Assembly: GCA_900317955.1 (NCBI GenBank)
Contig: ONIP01000017.1
Coordinates: forward strand, 1-64,000
Length of the DNA: 64,000 nt
Reading direction: 5' to 3'
Source: an uncultured Bacteroidales bacterium
Lineage (GTDB): Bacteria; Bacteroidota; Bacteroidia; Bacteroidales; P3
Position numbers and translations under genes: made by a program. Position 1 is the first letter of the stretch; every line of letters starts with the position of its first letter. This document shows, piece by piece, positions 36,001 to 43,890 of the stretch. The notes beneath the pieces are model-generated. The model was not told the DNA's origin, searched no databases, and worked only from the letters and a program-made list of their open reading frames with translations.

Positions 36001-38229
36001 GTAGCCCGTCTGTGCCACGGCATAGATGGTGGCGTTGTGGTTGCTACAGGTGGTCTGCTGTGTCACCGTGGCGCTGCCCATCACCTCGTTGTTGCTCTGC
36101 ACCATCAGGCGGTAAGGCGGAGCCTCCACGATATTGGGGAAGTTCTCCCAGTAGTCGGTGATATAGTAGTTCAGCACCGCGCCGCAAGGCACGCTGACGG
36201 TCACCAAGCTGTCCACCGCTGCAAAGGTATGGGCGTGGATGGTCGGTGGTGTGCTGCCCTTCATCTCAATCTCCGTGATATTGCCAACGCCGCTATAGGC
36301 GTAGTCGCCGATATGTGTGATAGAGGCCGGGAAGGTCAGCTTGCCGTTGATGTCCCCACAGCCGTCGAACGCCCTTGTCCCGATAGTGGTAAGGCTGTTG
36401 GGCAGTTCCGGTTTAATCAATCGGATGCACCCGCCGAAAGCGCTGTCCCCAATAGAGGTAATGCCCTCTCCCAGCGAGACATTGTTCAGCCGGAAGCATC
36501 CCCTGAACGCCCCGCTGCCAAGAGTCTGCACACTGTCACCTAATGTTACAGACACTAAGCGGTCGCAGTTGGCATATGCATTGCTGCCGATACTTTGGGA
36601 ATTAGCATTAACAGTAAGCAAACTATCGCAGTCAGCAAAGGCTCTAGTCCCTATACTTTGGGCATTCGTGTTGACTGATAGCAGATTGTCGCAGTCAAAG
36701 AAAGCACTGTCCCCAATCATTTGTACACTATCACCCAGTATCAGTTGTGACAATCTGTCGCAGTCGGCAAAAGCTGATTGACCGATGTTTCTGGCATTTA
36801 TAGATATTGAAGTAATGCTATCACGGTTGGCAAAAGCACTATCGCCGATAATCTGCACACTATCACCTAATATCACCTGTGACAACCTGTCACAGCCAGC
36901 GAAGGCAAATTTCCCGATGTTTCTAGCATTGATAGATATGGATATGATTCTAACACAATTATGAAAGGCAGAGTCTCCAATATATCGTGCGTTGGTATGT
37001 ATTGAAGATAAACTACCACAACTTTCAAATGCCATGTTTCCAATACTGTCACCACCAACAAATTCCTGAAGGTTGATGCAGTCATTGAATGCTTTTGCCA
37101 TGATAATTGAGTTGTCAGGGACAGTAACAGATTGAATATTATAGCATCTTGAAAACGCTGATTGACCAATTGTTTTTACACTATCCCCAATATTTAGGCT
37201 ATCAACATTAGAACATCCATAAAAAGCCCCATTCCCTATAAAATGAGCATTAATATCAACCTTTTGCAAATTGTCACAAATAGCAAAAGCAAAATTACCA
37301 ATATGATTTGTTTCTGTCAATATGAGTGTGGACAGACTATCAACATTATAGAAAGCATAATTTCCTATATGGTAAGCATTAGTAAGTATTTTGGCTATTC
37401 TACTACAATTTTGGAATGCACTATCCCCGATACTATCACAGCCAGTAATTTCTCTAATATTATTACAACCATAAAAAGCACGACTGCCTATCTTTGTCAT
37501 CTCTGGAAGATATATGGACTGAATATTCGAACAGCCAGAAAATGCTCCAGAACCAATTGATAATAACCCATTACCGAAATGAACACTGTCAATACTAATC
37601 ATATTTACAAAAGCTCCGTCAGAAATATTTCTCACAGAGTCTCCAAAAACAAGTGTATTAATTGGGCAATACCTAATGGCAGATAAATTACTAGGGATTG
37701 TCCTAGTATTGAAATAAACATAATGCAATGCACATCCGCTGAACACGCTCCAATTATCCATTAACGGACAATTTTCACAAAAAATAAGACTATCCAAACC
37801 CAGGCAATCTTCAAATGCATACGCTCCAATTTCCATAACGCTATTTGGAATAATCACTTTAGTTAACCCTGTATTACGAAAGGCACAGTAACCAATAGAT
37901 GTTACTCGAAACACACTATCTCCGTTAGTAACACTATCTGGGATACATAGTATTCCAGATGGCTCAGGGAAGCAACTAACCAAACGGTAATAAGTATATG
38001 GATGGCTCCAAATACAATACGCGCTGAGCAAATAGGTTGGTCCATAAAATCCTGGGTCATTTGATTGATACGTTCTTGGATAATTACCAGGATATGTAAT
38101 CGAAACTGTTGAATCACTTGTAATATTATAATATAAAGTCTGTCCCGTGCTGCAAACAGCAGAGAAATCATATGCGTATATTTGACTAATTATCGCTAAA
38201 TAGCAAACAACAGCTAATAACTTTTTCAT
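33028..38229 (-). CDS. Large surface protein: BspA-type leucine-rich repeats, 14 InlB B-repeats, T9SS-like C-terminal signal
   Basis: 1733 residues from ATG. Signal peptide MKKLLAVVCYLAIISQIYA; then from about 85 to 640 BspA/LRR_5 repeats (units like GDSVQTIGDSAFANCDRL); then 14 units of a Listeria/Bacteroides InlB B-repeat, each with YGYHFVQWNDGNTQNPRTV and FTAQF, between about 650 and 1640. The end, from about 1665, reads KVYAEHGHIVVEG..VQIYDLTGRR..LPTGVYIVRIDN..KRVVV, the pattern of a type A T9SS sorting domain. It is probably secreted by T9SS and attached to the surface, where such repeats serve adhesion to host or other cells. It lies between the two ATPase genes, with a short gap to the hypothetical protein at 38235. 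Confidence 0.88.
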   Translation of the reverse strand: MKKLLAVVCYLAIISQIYAYDFSAVCSTGQTLYYNITSDSTVSITYPGNYPRTYQSNDPGFYGPTYLLSAYCIWSHPYTYYRLVSCFPEPSGILCIPDSVTNGDSVFRVTSIGYCAFRNTGLTKVIIPNSVMEIGAYAFEDCLGLDSLIFCENCPLMDNWSVFSGCALHYVYFNTRTIPSNLSAIRYCPINTLVFGDSVRNISDGAFVNMISIDSVHFGNGLLSIGSGAFSGCSNIQSIYLPEMTKIGSRAFYGCNNIREITGCDSIGDSAFQNCSRIAKILTNAYHIGNYAFYNVDSLSTLILTETNHIGNFAFAICDNLQKVDINAHFIGNGAFYGCSNVDSLNIGDSVKTIGQSAFSRCYNIQSVTVPDNSIIMAKAFNDCINLQEFVGGDSIGNMAFESCGSLSSIHTNARYIGDSAFHNCVRIISISINARNIGKFAFAGCDRLSQVILGDSVQIIGDSAFANRDSITSISINARNIGQSAFADCDRLSQLILGDSVQMIGDSAFFDCDNLLSVNTNAQSIGTRAFADCDSLLTVNANSQSIGSNAYANCDRLVSVTLGDSVQTLGSGAFRGCFRLNNVSLGEGITSIGDSAFGGCIRLIKPELPNSLTTIGTRAFDGCGDINGKLTFPASITHIGDYAYSGVGNITEIEMKGSTPPTIHAHTFAAVDSLVTVSVPCGAVLNYYITDYWENFPNIVEAPPYRLMVQSNNEVMGSATVTQQTTCSNHNATIYAVAQTGYHFLQWNDGITANPRSIPMTQDSTFTAIFVVNNSYITVHANDSTMGSVGGTGLYGYNAPVTLTATPYSGYHFLRWSDGNTQNPRYLAAVRDSSFTAIFVSNVSTITVANANPDMGNVGGSGVYYYQNLVSLTATANYGYHFVQWNDGNTQNPRTILVSQDSAFTAFFALNTYSIVATSNSTTMGSVSGGGQYTYLHEMSMTATPAYGYHFVQWNDGVTDNPRTLTVTRDSAFTAQFAANSYTLTVAPNDATMGSAYGAGSYNYNTTATLTAVPNYGYHFTQWSDAVTDNPRTVTVLNNATYTAQFEINSYIITVQSSNPAIGTTSGSGSYNYLTPVNITALPNAGYHFTQWSDGNTSNPRLISVTANATYSAQFAINSYAVGVTSNNSTMGYVSGSGTYNHNSTATLTATPYYGYHFVQWQDGNTQNPRTVVVTDSAQYTAQFDYNSYLVTALSSNVTLGTATGGGSYNYLSQVALTAVPAPHHHFSMWNDSIEDNPRTITVTRDTTLTAHFAIDRHTIGVNTSNATQGTATGSSTVDYNTAVWISATPNYGYHFSQWNDGNSSNPRRVVVSQDTVFTASFAPNQYTATCMANDNSRGSVASAGGSYNYLTSVTFTAVPNAHYHFLRWSNGSTDNPITFTLTQDTALTAIFVGLTANVDDITMGTATHTKTANLVEIVTATPNYGYHFVQWQDGNTQNPRTVTLTQDTTMTAHFAVNSYHVTLGSNDSTLGSVQGSGDYDYLSQVTISATAAQHCHFVQWSDGNTTNPRLLTLTCDTVFTALFERDQQYQIVVTANDSTRGSVAGGGQYYLGEAVAIAATANEHYYFEQWSDGVTSNPRVVTVTGDATYTAVFEPVMYTLTVAANDYAMGQVAGSGSYAYGSTVTIEARAFGGYRFVGWDDGVQDGQRTVTVTADATYTAQFEANVGIEDVEGETYKVYAEHGHIVVEGVETKRVQIYDLTGRRHSTAEQLPTGVYIVRIDNRITKRVVVM

Positions 38230-38234
38230 TTTTA

Positions 38235-38939
38235 TTATTTATTATCATATTCAACATCCAAAATGCAGGATAGTATTTTAAAATCCTTTTGGTTGCATTC
38301 ATTCCTGTACCATTTCTCAATCATACCTATTAAAGATGATGTTACATTAACAAATTCTCCCCATGTACAATTAAGGCCAATATAGTTTTCCTTATTTTCT
38401 TCAACATATGGTTCTCTTCCAGTATTTAGAATAGTCACATGACTACCATTACTTATATTGTTTGTTGCACCATCAACAAACTTCAGAAAATTATTTATTT
38501 CTGTAGACACATCTGGGGGTAAGTATGAATTACCCCAATAATAAGAGAATGAATGTAGAGGAGATATTCCAATGTAAGACAAGTTTTCGTCTCTGAATTT
38601 TGCAAAATCACCTCTTTCATTCAATGCAGTCTTCATTCCTTTGAAATTCATTCTTTTGTTTATCACACCTCCAAATTTGATGTGAAATATCGTTGTATTG
38701 AGAGTATAGACTAGTGATGACATTGCTTCTTGTTGTTTTTCCTTATACTTCTGTAAGGCAACTTCTTTATGGACTCTAATGGTGGCGCGTATCGCCACTA
38801 AAGATAGGACGATACTCAAAAAGCCGAACAATAATCCAGCAGCAGCAATATAAGAATCTGCATTGTTGGAAATGCATTCACATATTTGACAGCTATTATT
38901 GCTCATCAAAGTGTCTTGATATGGATGTTCTATAAGCAT
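38235..38939 (-). CDS. Hypothetical single-pass membrane protein
   Basis: 234 residues from the first ATG; a second ATG 11 codons later (MSNNSC) is possible. One membrane segment, about residues 32-52 (AAAGLLFGFLSIVLSLVAI), follows a Cys-rich N-terminus (CQICECISNN). The rest is a soluble domain of unknown family containing coiled-coil-like VHKEVALQKYKEKQQEAMS. It ends 5 bp before the start of the BspA-like gene, so they are probably co-transcribed; it might hold or help that surface protein, but this is an inference. Confidence 0.55.
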   Translation of the reverse strand: MLIEHPYQDTLMSNNSCQICECISNNADSYIAAAGLLFGFLSIVLSLVAIRATIRVHKEVALQKYKEKQQEAMSSLVYTLNTTIFHIKFGGVINKRMNFKGMKTALNERGDFAKFRDENLSYIGISPLHSFSYYWGNSYLPPDVSTEINNFLKFVDGATNNISNGSHVTILNTGREPYVEENKENYIGLNCTWGEFVNVTSSLIGMIEKWYRNECNQKDFKILSCILDVEYDNK

Positions 38940-39239
38940 ATTATATATTCTTTGTGTTAATCTTTCTTTCTGGGTTCTTCAATCCTTCTTCCTGTCGGCT
39001 CTTTTTCTCTTGTATTCATATCATCATTTTTCTGTTTTCATGTTTTCTCTTTCTCTGTAGCGCGGGCGGTGCCGCATCCTTTTCTTCTCATAACCATATA
39101 GGGTTTTGCCACCCCAAATCTATCATCGGCCATTGAAAAAAATTGATAGTTGAAAATTGAATGTGTTAATGCGTTAACGTGTTAGTCGATTTAAGAATTA
39201 AGTGTCTACTTTTCAAGGTTCAACATTCAGAGCAATCAC
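38940..39239. other. Intergenic region with repeat arm and copy of a 24-bp direct repeat
   Basis: About 300 bp with no convincing gene. It is T-rich to 39060. It contains an arm of the 8-bp repeat at 39162-39200 and one of two near-identical 24-bp sequences (39202-39225), the other being at 40681-40704, that flank ATPase copy 2. Confidence 0.6.
39202..39225. repeat. Direct repeat flanking ATPase copy 2, left copy
   Basis: GTGTCTACTTTTCA followed by AGGTTCAACA; the right copy at 40681-40704 differs in 2 of 24 positions. Confidence 0.7.
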
Positions 39240-40589
39240 CTACTCGATTCCGCTCATATCAACCGAGTACAGAATATCACCTATGGTTTCTTTTACAAGA
39301 AAAGAAACCATATATATTGGATAGTAACATACATTGCCATCATCCTTTACATTGTCATGACAAAAGACAAATGCCTGTGGTATGGCATATTCGGTATTTG
39401 CCATCACATTCGATAATGCATTGTGGCGCTGGTAGTCTTTGCCTGATTTTACCTCGATAGGCATAACGCGCCCGTGGCACTCAATGACAAAGTCCAATTC
39501 TCCCTGCTTTTTGCTGTTGAAATAATACAGGTCATAGCCATGGGCGTGTAGCTCCTGTGCCACCACATTCTCGAAGATGGCTCCATAGTTGATGCTCTTT
39601 TCGTCGTTTATTATGCGCAGCTGGATGCCTTCTGCATATTGGCTTGCCAACAAGCCTATGTCATTTTGGAACAATTTGAATAGATTCCTGCTACGAGACA
39701 GTTTCAACGGAGCCACTGGCTCTTCCACATTGTAAGTTGGCAGAGCCACACCTGCGTTCTTTAGCCAGAGAAAACTATTCTCATATCGAGTAAACTTCAT
39801 ATTTTCATTCAGGTCCTTCAGAATGAATCGTTTGTTTTTGGCATTCAGCTCTGACGGTATCAAATCGAATATTTCCTCCAGGTATAGTTTGTGGTTTCTG
39901 TCATACTTTGCTATGTCGCGTTTGTACAGACGGATTATGGCTTGCTGCTCGGCCATCACCTCACGCAGGTTGTGTGTGTCGACATATTTCTGTACGGCAG
40001 CGGGCATACCCCCCACTATAAGGTAAAGCCTGAATAATTCCATCATCTTGGAATGAACAAAACCGTCAACTGGCTGCTTATTGTTATAAGACAACCTTAA
40101 ACTCTCCATTACCTGTTCCGACACCCCCATAGCCATAAAGAATTCTTCAAGGTCAAGTGGGAACATCTCTTTCACATCCATATATCCCACCGGTTCTGAA
40201 CGCAAGTCGTTCAACTCGACACCAAGCAGTGACCCACTCATCACATACCGATAGCTACCTTCTTCCACAAGAAATTTTATGGCCGTCACTATCTCAGGAC
40301 ACTCTTGCACCTCGTCGAAAAAGATAAGGGTCTTCCCTTTCACAAGAGGAGTATCGGTCAGCAGAGATAGTCTGACAATGATGTCCTGACTGTTTTTAGC
40401 CCCTTTTAATGCATCTGTAGCTTCTGGCTGGTTGATAAAATTAATCTCCACAAAATGCTCGAAATGGGTCTTTCCAAACTGACGAATCGAGTAGGACTTT
40501 CCCGTTTGCCTGGCTCCAGTAAGAAGCAATGACTTATTGGTACTTTTGTAAAATCTACTTAAATAGCTATCAATCTTCCTTTTAAGCAT
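39240..40589 (-). CDS. AAA ATPase with C-terminal DUF4143, copy 2
   Basis: 449 residues from ATG (MLKRKIDSYLSR). Walker A TGARQTGKS, Walker B IFFDEVQECP, SGSLLGVEL, middle VGGMPAAVQKYVD, and C-terminal GELDFVIECHGRVMPIEVKSGK, as in copy 1, with which it shares size and order. Role unknown; the C-terminal Glu/Asp-EVKSGK motif is PD-(D/E)XK-like. It is flanked by a 24-bp direct repeat, and three operator-like repeats with 32-33 bp period lie just upstream, with a good promoter at 40613-40642. Confidence 0.9.
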   Translation of the reverse strand: MLKRKIDSYLSRFYKSTNKSLLLTGARQTGKSYSIRQFGKTHFEHFVEINFINQPEATDALKGAKNSQDIIVRLSLLTDTPLVKGKTLIFFDEVQECPEIVTAIKFLVEEGSYRYVMSGSLLGVELNDLRSEPVGYMDVKEMFPLDLEEFFMAMGVSEQVMESLRLSYNNKQPVDGFVHSKMMELFRLYLIVGGMPAAVQKYVDTHNLREVMAEQQAIIRLYKRDIAKYDRNHKLYLEEIFDLIPSELNAKNKRFILKDLNENMKFTRYENSFLWLKNAGVALPTYNVEEPVAPLKLSRSRNLFKLFQNDIGLLASQYAEGIQLRIINDEKSINYGAIFENVVAQELHAHGYDLYYFNSKKQGELDFVIECHGRVMPIEVKSGKDYQRHNALSNVMANTEYAIPQAFVFCHDNVKDDGNVCYYPIYMVSFLVKETIGDILYSVDMSGIE

Positions 40590-40597
40590 AATCTTGT

Positions 40598-40642
40598 CCG
40601 ATTTTCCAATTGCAAATATACAAAAAATACCCGATTTTCCAA
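40598..40642 (-). promoter_or_regulatory. Promoter of ATPase copy 2 within operator-like repeats
   Basis: -7 box TATATTTG (complement of 40613-40620) and -33 TTG (complement of 40640-40642) with a 19-bp spacer. CCGATTTTCCAA occurs at 40598-40609 and 40631-40642 (33-bp period), and a related word starts at 40663. The -33 box falls inside the second copy, so a protein bound there could block transcription. Confidence 0.65.
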
Positions 40643-40705
40643 CATTATTTTTGTCAAAACATCACTTTTTCCACCTCTCCGTGTCTACTTTTCATGGTGC
40701 AACAG

Positions 40706-40925
40706 TCTGATTGCTTGATTGTCTGATTGCTTGATTGTCTGATTGCTTGATTGTTTGAGTATTTTTCACTCAAGCATTTACACAATTAAGCATTCAAGCA
40801 ATAACTCAAGCATTAACACAATTAAGCATTCAAGCAATAACTCAAGCATTTACACAATTAAGCATTCAAGCAATAACTCAAGCATTTACACAATCAAACA
40901 ATCAAGCAATAATTCAAGCATTAAC
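40706..40925. repeat. 16-bp and 36-bp tandem repeat arrays
   Basis: First, TCTGATTGCTTGATTG starts at 40706, 40722 and 40738. Then four to five units beginning CTCAAGCATT with ACACAATTAAGCATTCAAG start at 40769, 40805, 40841, 40877 and (degenerate) about 40913: a strict 36-bp period. The 36-bp unit is four 8-bp blocks plus 4 bp. Confidence 0.7.
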
Positions 40926-40945
40926 ACGTTCACACATTCAAGAAT

Positions 40946-42214
40946 TCAACTGGTTGTCACAAAACTCCGCTCCTCACCATACACCGTGCCTGTGGCGTTG
41001 GTGGCGTAGGCGCGGTAGTGGTAGGTGGTGTTGGGGGTGAGATTGGTGAGGTTGCTGACGAAGCTGCCCGTGCCGCTGCCGTCGGTGGTGTGAGGGCTGG
41101 CGGTAGTGGGGCTTGGCGTGGTGCTGTAGCAGACTCCCCGTTGGATGACGGTATAGCCCCCATCGGCGGTGACATTGCCGCCACATATCGCACTTGTGGC
41201 GGTGACAGCGGTGACTGTTGCCGTGACAACTGTCGGGAGCCCGGTAGGCGTGGTGACGGTGCGCTGCTCACCATAGACGGTGCCGTTGGCATTGGTGGCG
41301 TAGGCACGTACATAGTAGGTGGTTGAGGAGTGCAGCCCTGTGATAGTGCTCACGAAAGTGCCCGTACCACTGCCGTCAACAGTATGCAGGTTGCTCACCG
41401 TAGGCTCAGGCGACACACTCCAGCACACGCCACGGGCGGTGACGGAGAAGCCTCCGTCGCCTGTGACGGTGCCACCACTTTGCGCCGTGCCGCTCCCCAA
41501 GAGCGTGACCTCGGCGGCGGTCTGCACGCTGGGTAGCCCGCTGAAGGTGGTAAACATTTGCTGCTCGCCGTATGCCGTGCCGACACCGTTGGTGGCGTAT
41601 GCCCGCACATAGTAGGTGGTGGTAGGCTGCAGCCCTCCTGCGGTGGCGGTGAAATCGCCCACTGTGCCACCCACCGAGACACTGCCGTCGGCAAGCGTGG
41701 GATACTGCAAGGTGCTATATACAAAGCCCCGGCTGGTGATGGTGGAACGGCCTGCCTCCGTCACACTGCCTGAGAAGGTGGCGGTGGTGGCACCAACGGC
41801 ATCGGAGGCAACAGCATGGGTATGCACCACAGGCAGCCCCGGGCCATCGACGTACAACACACCAAGGTCATACTCCTTTTGTCCGAAGCCTCGGTCTGGC
41901 ACCTCCACGGTGCATCCGATATAGAGCGAGTCGGCACTTACTATCACTTGGCAGCCGTGTGACTGCCGTTCGGCGGTGAGCGGGAGACGGAATGTGCCAT
42001 CGGTAGCGGTGGTTGTGGTGGCGAGGGTGGCGTCATTACAGGCCAACTGCACCGTCAACCCTCCCACAGGCTGCTGAGAGGTACGCTCCAGCACAAGTCC
42101 CTTCACAATGCTCTCGGTATAGATGCCTTCCTGCTCCAAGTCGCGAACACAAGAGGAGAAGAGAACAATTAGAGTGAAAATTGAAAAGAGTAAAATGAAT
42201 AGTTGTTTCCTCAT
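40946..42214 (-). CDS. Lipoprotein with three FN3-like domains
   Basis: 422 residues from ATG, lipobox LIVLFSSCVRD (Cys about 22). A short carboxypeptidase-regulatory-like domain follows (GLVLERTSQQPVGGLTVQLA...TATDGTFRLPL), then three tandem FN3-like repeats, each with ATFSGSVTEAG, RGVCWS..PEPT, and TTYYVRAYATN..GTVYGEQ. A surface or outer-membrane lipoprotein likely binding something in the envelope. It starts 4 bp after the stop of 42219-43034, so it belongs to the same operon as the LPP20-type genes. Confidence 0.75.
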   Translation of the reverse strand: MRKQLFILLFSIFTLIVLFSSCVRDLEQEGIYTESIVKGLVLERTSQQPVGGLTVQLACNDATLATTTTATDGTFRLPLTAERQSHGCQVIVSADSLYIGCTVEVPDRGFGQKEYDLGVLYVDGPGLPVVHTHAVASDAVGATTATFSGSVTEAGRSTITSRGFVYSTLQYPTLADGSVSVGGTVGDFTATAGGLQPTTTYYVRAYATNGVGTAYGEQQMFTTFSGLPSVQTAAEVTLLGSGTAQSGGTVTGDGGFSVTARGVCWSVSPEPTVSNLHTVDGSGTGTFVSTITGLHSSTTYYVRAYATNANGTVYGEQRTVTTPTGLPTVVTATVTAVTATSAICGGNVTADGGYTVIQRGVCYSTTPSPTTASPHTTDGSGTGSFVSNLTNLTPNTTYHYRAYATNATGTVYGEERSFVTTS

Positions 42215-42218
42215 GGTC

Positions 42219-43034
42219 TCAAAAGTTTAGGGTCAGCGATAGCGAAGGGGTGAAACCTCTCTCGGTTGGCATCACTGAGAGGGCAAGGGCGAGTCCCGTG
42301 GTGCGTCGGGGCTGCATGGAATAGGCACGGTAGAGGTTGAACAGATACAGCACAGCTGCGCTGCCCCATGCAATATAAGAGGCAGTGCGGAAGGTATTGT
42401 ATTTGTTTTGGGCTGCATGCCAGTCGGCATACGGGGTGGTGGCATTGCGCATCACCTCCAACTGTTGCTGTGCCGTATAATAGCTGTAAGCCCCACCGCC
42501 CACAAAGAGCAGTTCGCCCGTCAGGGTGAGCCAACCCTCGGCATAATAGCCTTTGCCCATCTGTCCGAGACCCGGCACCACGGCACTCTTGACCAACGAA
42601 GTCCAGTTGCTCACCTCGCCATACCGACGCAGCTCCTCCCATTGCGGCTGTATATTGCCGCTGACCGCCACCTGGCAGAGCAGCCAGACTCGGTAGGTGC
42701 CGTCGCGCAGCCGCTCGTCGTACTGGTCCACCTTGTTGATGGGGATGTTGTACTGGCTGCTGAGTGTCTGGTAGTCGCTGCCACCGGCAAGGGCTTTGTC
42801 GACTGCCTGTGCATCAAACGGCCTCCCGATACGGTTAGCCGTGCTCTGCATCACACGCAACAATGCCTGGTTGTGAGCCTCGGTGAGGGTTGCCCCTTCG
42901 CCTGCCTCGCGCACATACATGTAGGTGCTGTTGCCCGGACGGGGCAGCTCGTTCATCCACGGTGGCAGCCGCTTGGCTCCCCAAGCGGCCACACTCACCA
43001 GCAGTAATATGAAGATGAATAAAGTATGTTTCAT
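42219..43034 (-). CDS. LPP20-like/DUF5683-type envelope protein
   Basis: 271 residues from ATG with signal peptide (MKHTLFIFILLLVSVAAWGA). The N-terminal half resembles LPP20-like domains (PPWMNELPRPGNSTYMYVREAGEGATLTEAHNQALLRVMQS); the C-terminal half has hydrophobic segments (SAVVPGLGQMGKGYYAEGW) of the DUF5683 type. Function unknown. It follows a repeat-filled gap after 43317-43886 and leads into the FN3 lipoprotein. Confidence 0.65.
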   Translation of the reverse strand: MKHTLFIFILLLVSVAAWGAKRLPPWMNELPRPGNSTYMYVREAGEGATLTEAHNQALLRVMQSTANRIGRPFDAQAVDKALAGGSDYQTLSSQYNIPINKVDQYDERLRDGTYRVWLLCQVAVSGNIQPQWEELRRYGEVSNWTSLVKSAVVPGLGQMGKGYYAEGWLTLTGELLFVGGGAYSYYTAQQQLEVMRNATTPYADWHAAQNKYNTFRTASYIAWGSAAVLYLFNLYRAYSMQPRRTTGLALALSVMPTERGFTPSLSLTLNF

Positions 43035-43316
43035 CTCTTGAATGCGTTAATGCTTGAATGTGTTAATGTGTTAATGTGTTAATGTGTTAATGCGTTAATG
43101 TGTTAATGCGTTAATGTGTTAATGCGTTAATGTGTTAATGTGTTAGTCCTTGGCGCATCATAGATTCACAAATTAACGAGTTCAGAATATGTTAGTCTAT
43201 GGTACATCAAAGACTCACGAATTAACGAGTTCAGAATATGTTAGTCTATGGTACATCAAAGACTCACGATGGTACATCAAAGACTCACGAATTAACGAAT
43301 TAACACATTAACGAAT
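43035..43316. repeat. Large copy of the 8-bp foldback repeat family
   Basis: The left half (about 43045-43145) is a run of TGTGTTAA/TGCGTTAA units; the right half has TTAACGAG/TTAACACA units in the opposite sense, with centres like GTTAGTCCTTGG and GTTAGTCTATGG. Within it a unit of about 49 bp beginning GAATATGTTAGTC is repeated at 43185 and 43234. The whole 282-bp gap between two minus-strand genes is repeat. Confidence 0.75.
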
Positions 43317-43886
43317 TCACTTCCCGTTATATTGCTTCAAGTATTCCTCAGCCCATTTGCGGAACTGATCGCGGTGGAACATGCCCTCCAGCTTCTGGTC
43401 GCCACTGAGGGCTGTGGCCATATTCTCAGCCATCTCTTTCTTGGATATGCGGATGGCGATATGGCTCTGATAGGTGCCGTTGGGTGTCTGGTACATCTTT
43501 TCGCATACCTGCTCGGCGTCGTTGAGCAGACGCTCTATCACGTTCACCACCTCGCGCTCGGCGATACGCTGCACGTCGTCCATCTGGGCACCACCTGCCT
43601 GGGTGCGTACATAGTCGGAGGCCAGACCACGAGCCAGACCGCCCAGTTTGGCGTTAATCATGCTCTTGGCAGCGTTGAGGGCTGCCAGACGTGCATTCTG
43701 CATATTGACATTCTCGCCCACGCCCATGCCACCAAAATAATCCTCACTGTCCTGTCCAAAGACGGCACAAGGAAGTTCCACTTCGCGGTTGCCCAGCTGT
43801 TCCTGGGTCACCACATTCTTGTTGCTGCGGCAGGCTCCCAAGACAAGCGTTGCCGCTACGGCCAAAATAATAACTGTACGTTTCAT
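43317..43886 (-). CDS. LPP20 family lipoprotein
   Basis: 189 residues from ATG. Lipobox VAATLVLGACRSN. The LPP20-like domain is seen in NMQNARLAALNAAKSMINAKLGG, YVRTQAGG and ERLLNDAEQVCEKMYQ; it is a small outer-membrane lipoprotein family first named in Helicobacter. Role not known. It follows the transglutaminase-like gene (4-bp gap) in the sigma-factor operon. Confidence 0.8.
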   Translation of the reverse strand: MKRTVIILAVAATLVLGACRSNKNVVTQEQLGNREVELPCAVFGQDSEDYFGGMGVGENVNMQNARLAALNAAKSMINAKLGGLARGLASDYVRTQAGGAQMDDVQRIAEREVVNVIERLLNDAEQVCEKMYQTPNGTYQSHIAIRISKKEMAENMATALSGDQKLEGMFHRDQFRKWAEEYLKQYNGK

Positions 43887-43890
43887 GGTT

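Larger units (their letters stand above)
40590..40945. other. Gene-free region with operator repeats, 24-bp repeat and tandem arrays
   Basis: No gene seen in these 356 bp. From left to right: promoter and three operator-like copies of (C)CGATTTTCCAA-type sequence starting at 40598, 40631 and 40663; the right 24-bp direct repeat (40681-40704); a 16-bp-period array at 40706-40755; a 36-bp-period array at 40769-40925; and a piece of the 8-bp repeat family at 40916-40945. Confidence 0.65.

Noticed and set aside
34963..36543. A 526-codon plus-strand reading frame
   Set aside because: It lies opposite the repeat region of the BspA/InlB-type gene; its long open frame is a by-product of the codon pattern of repeated YGYHFVQW units.
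40769..40925. CRISPR array
   Set aside because: The 36-bp period is of the right size, but the units are contiguous with no unique spacers, and there are no cas genes.
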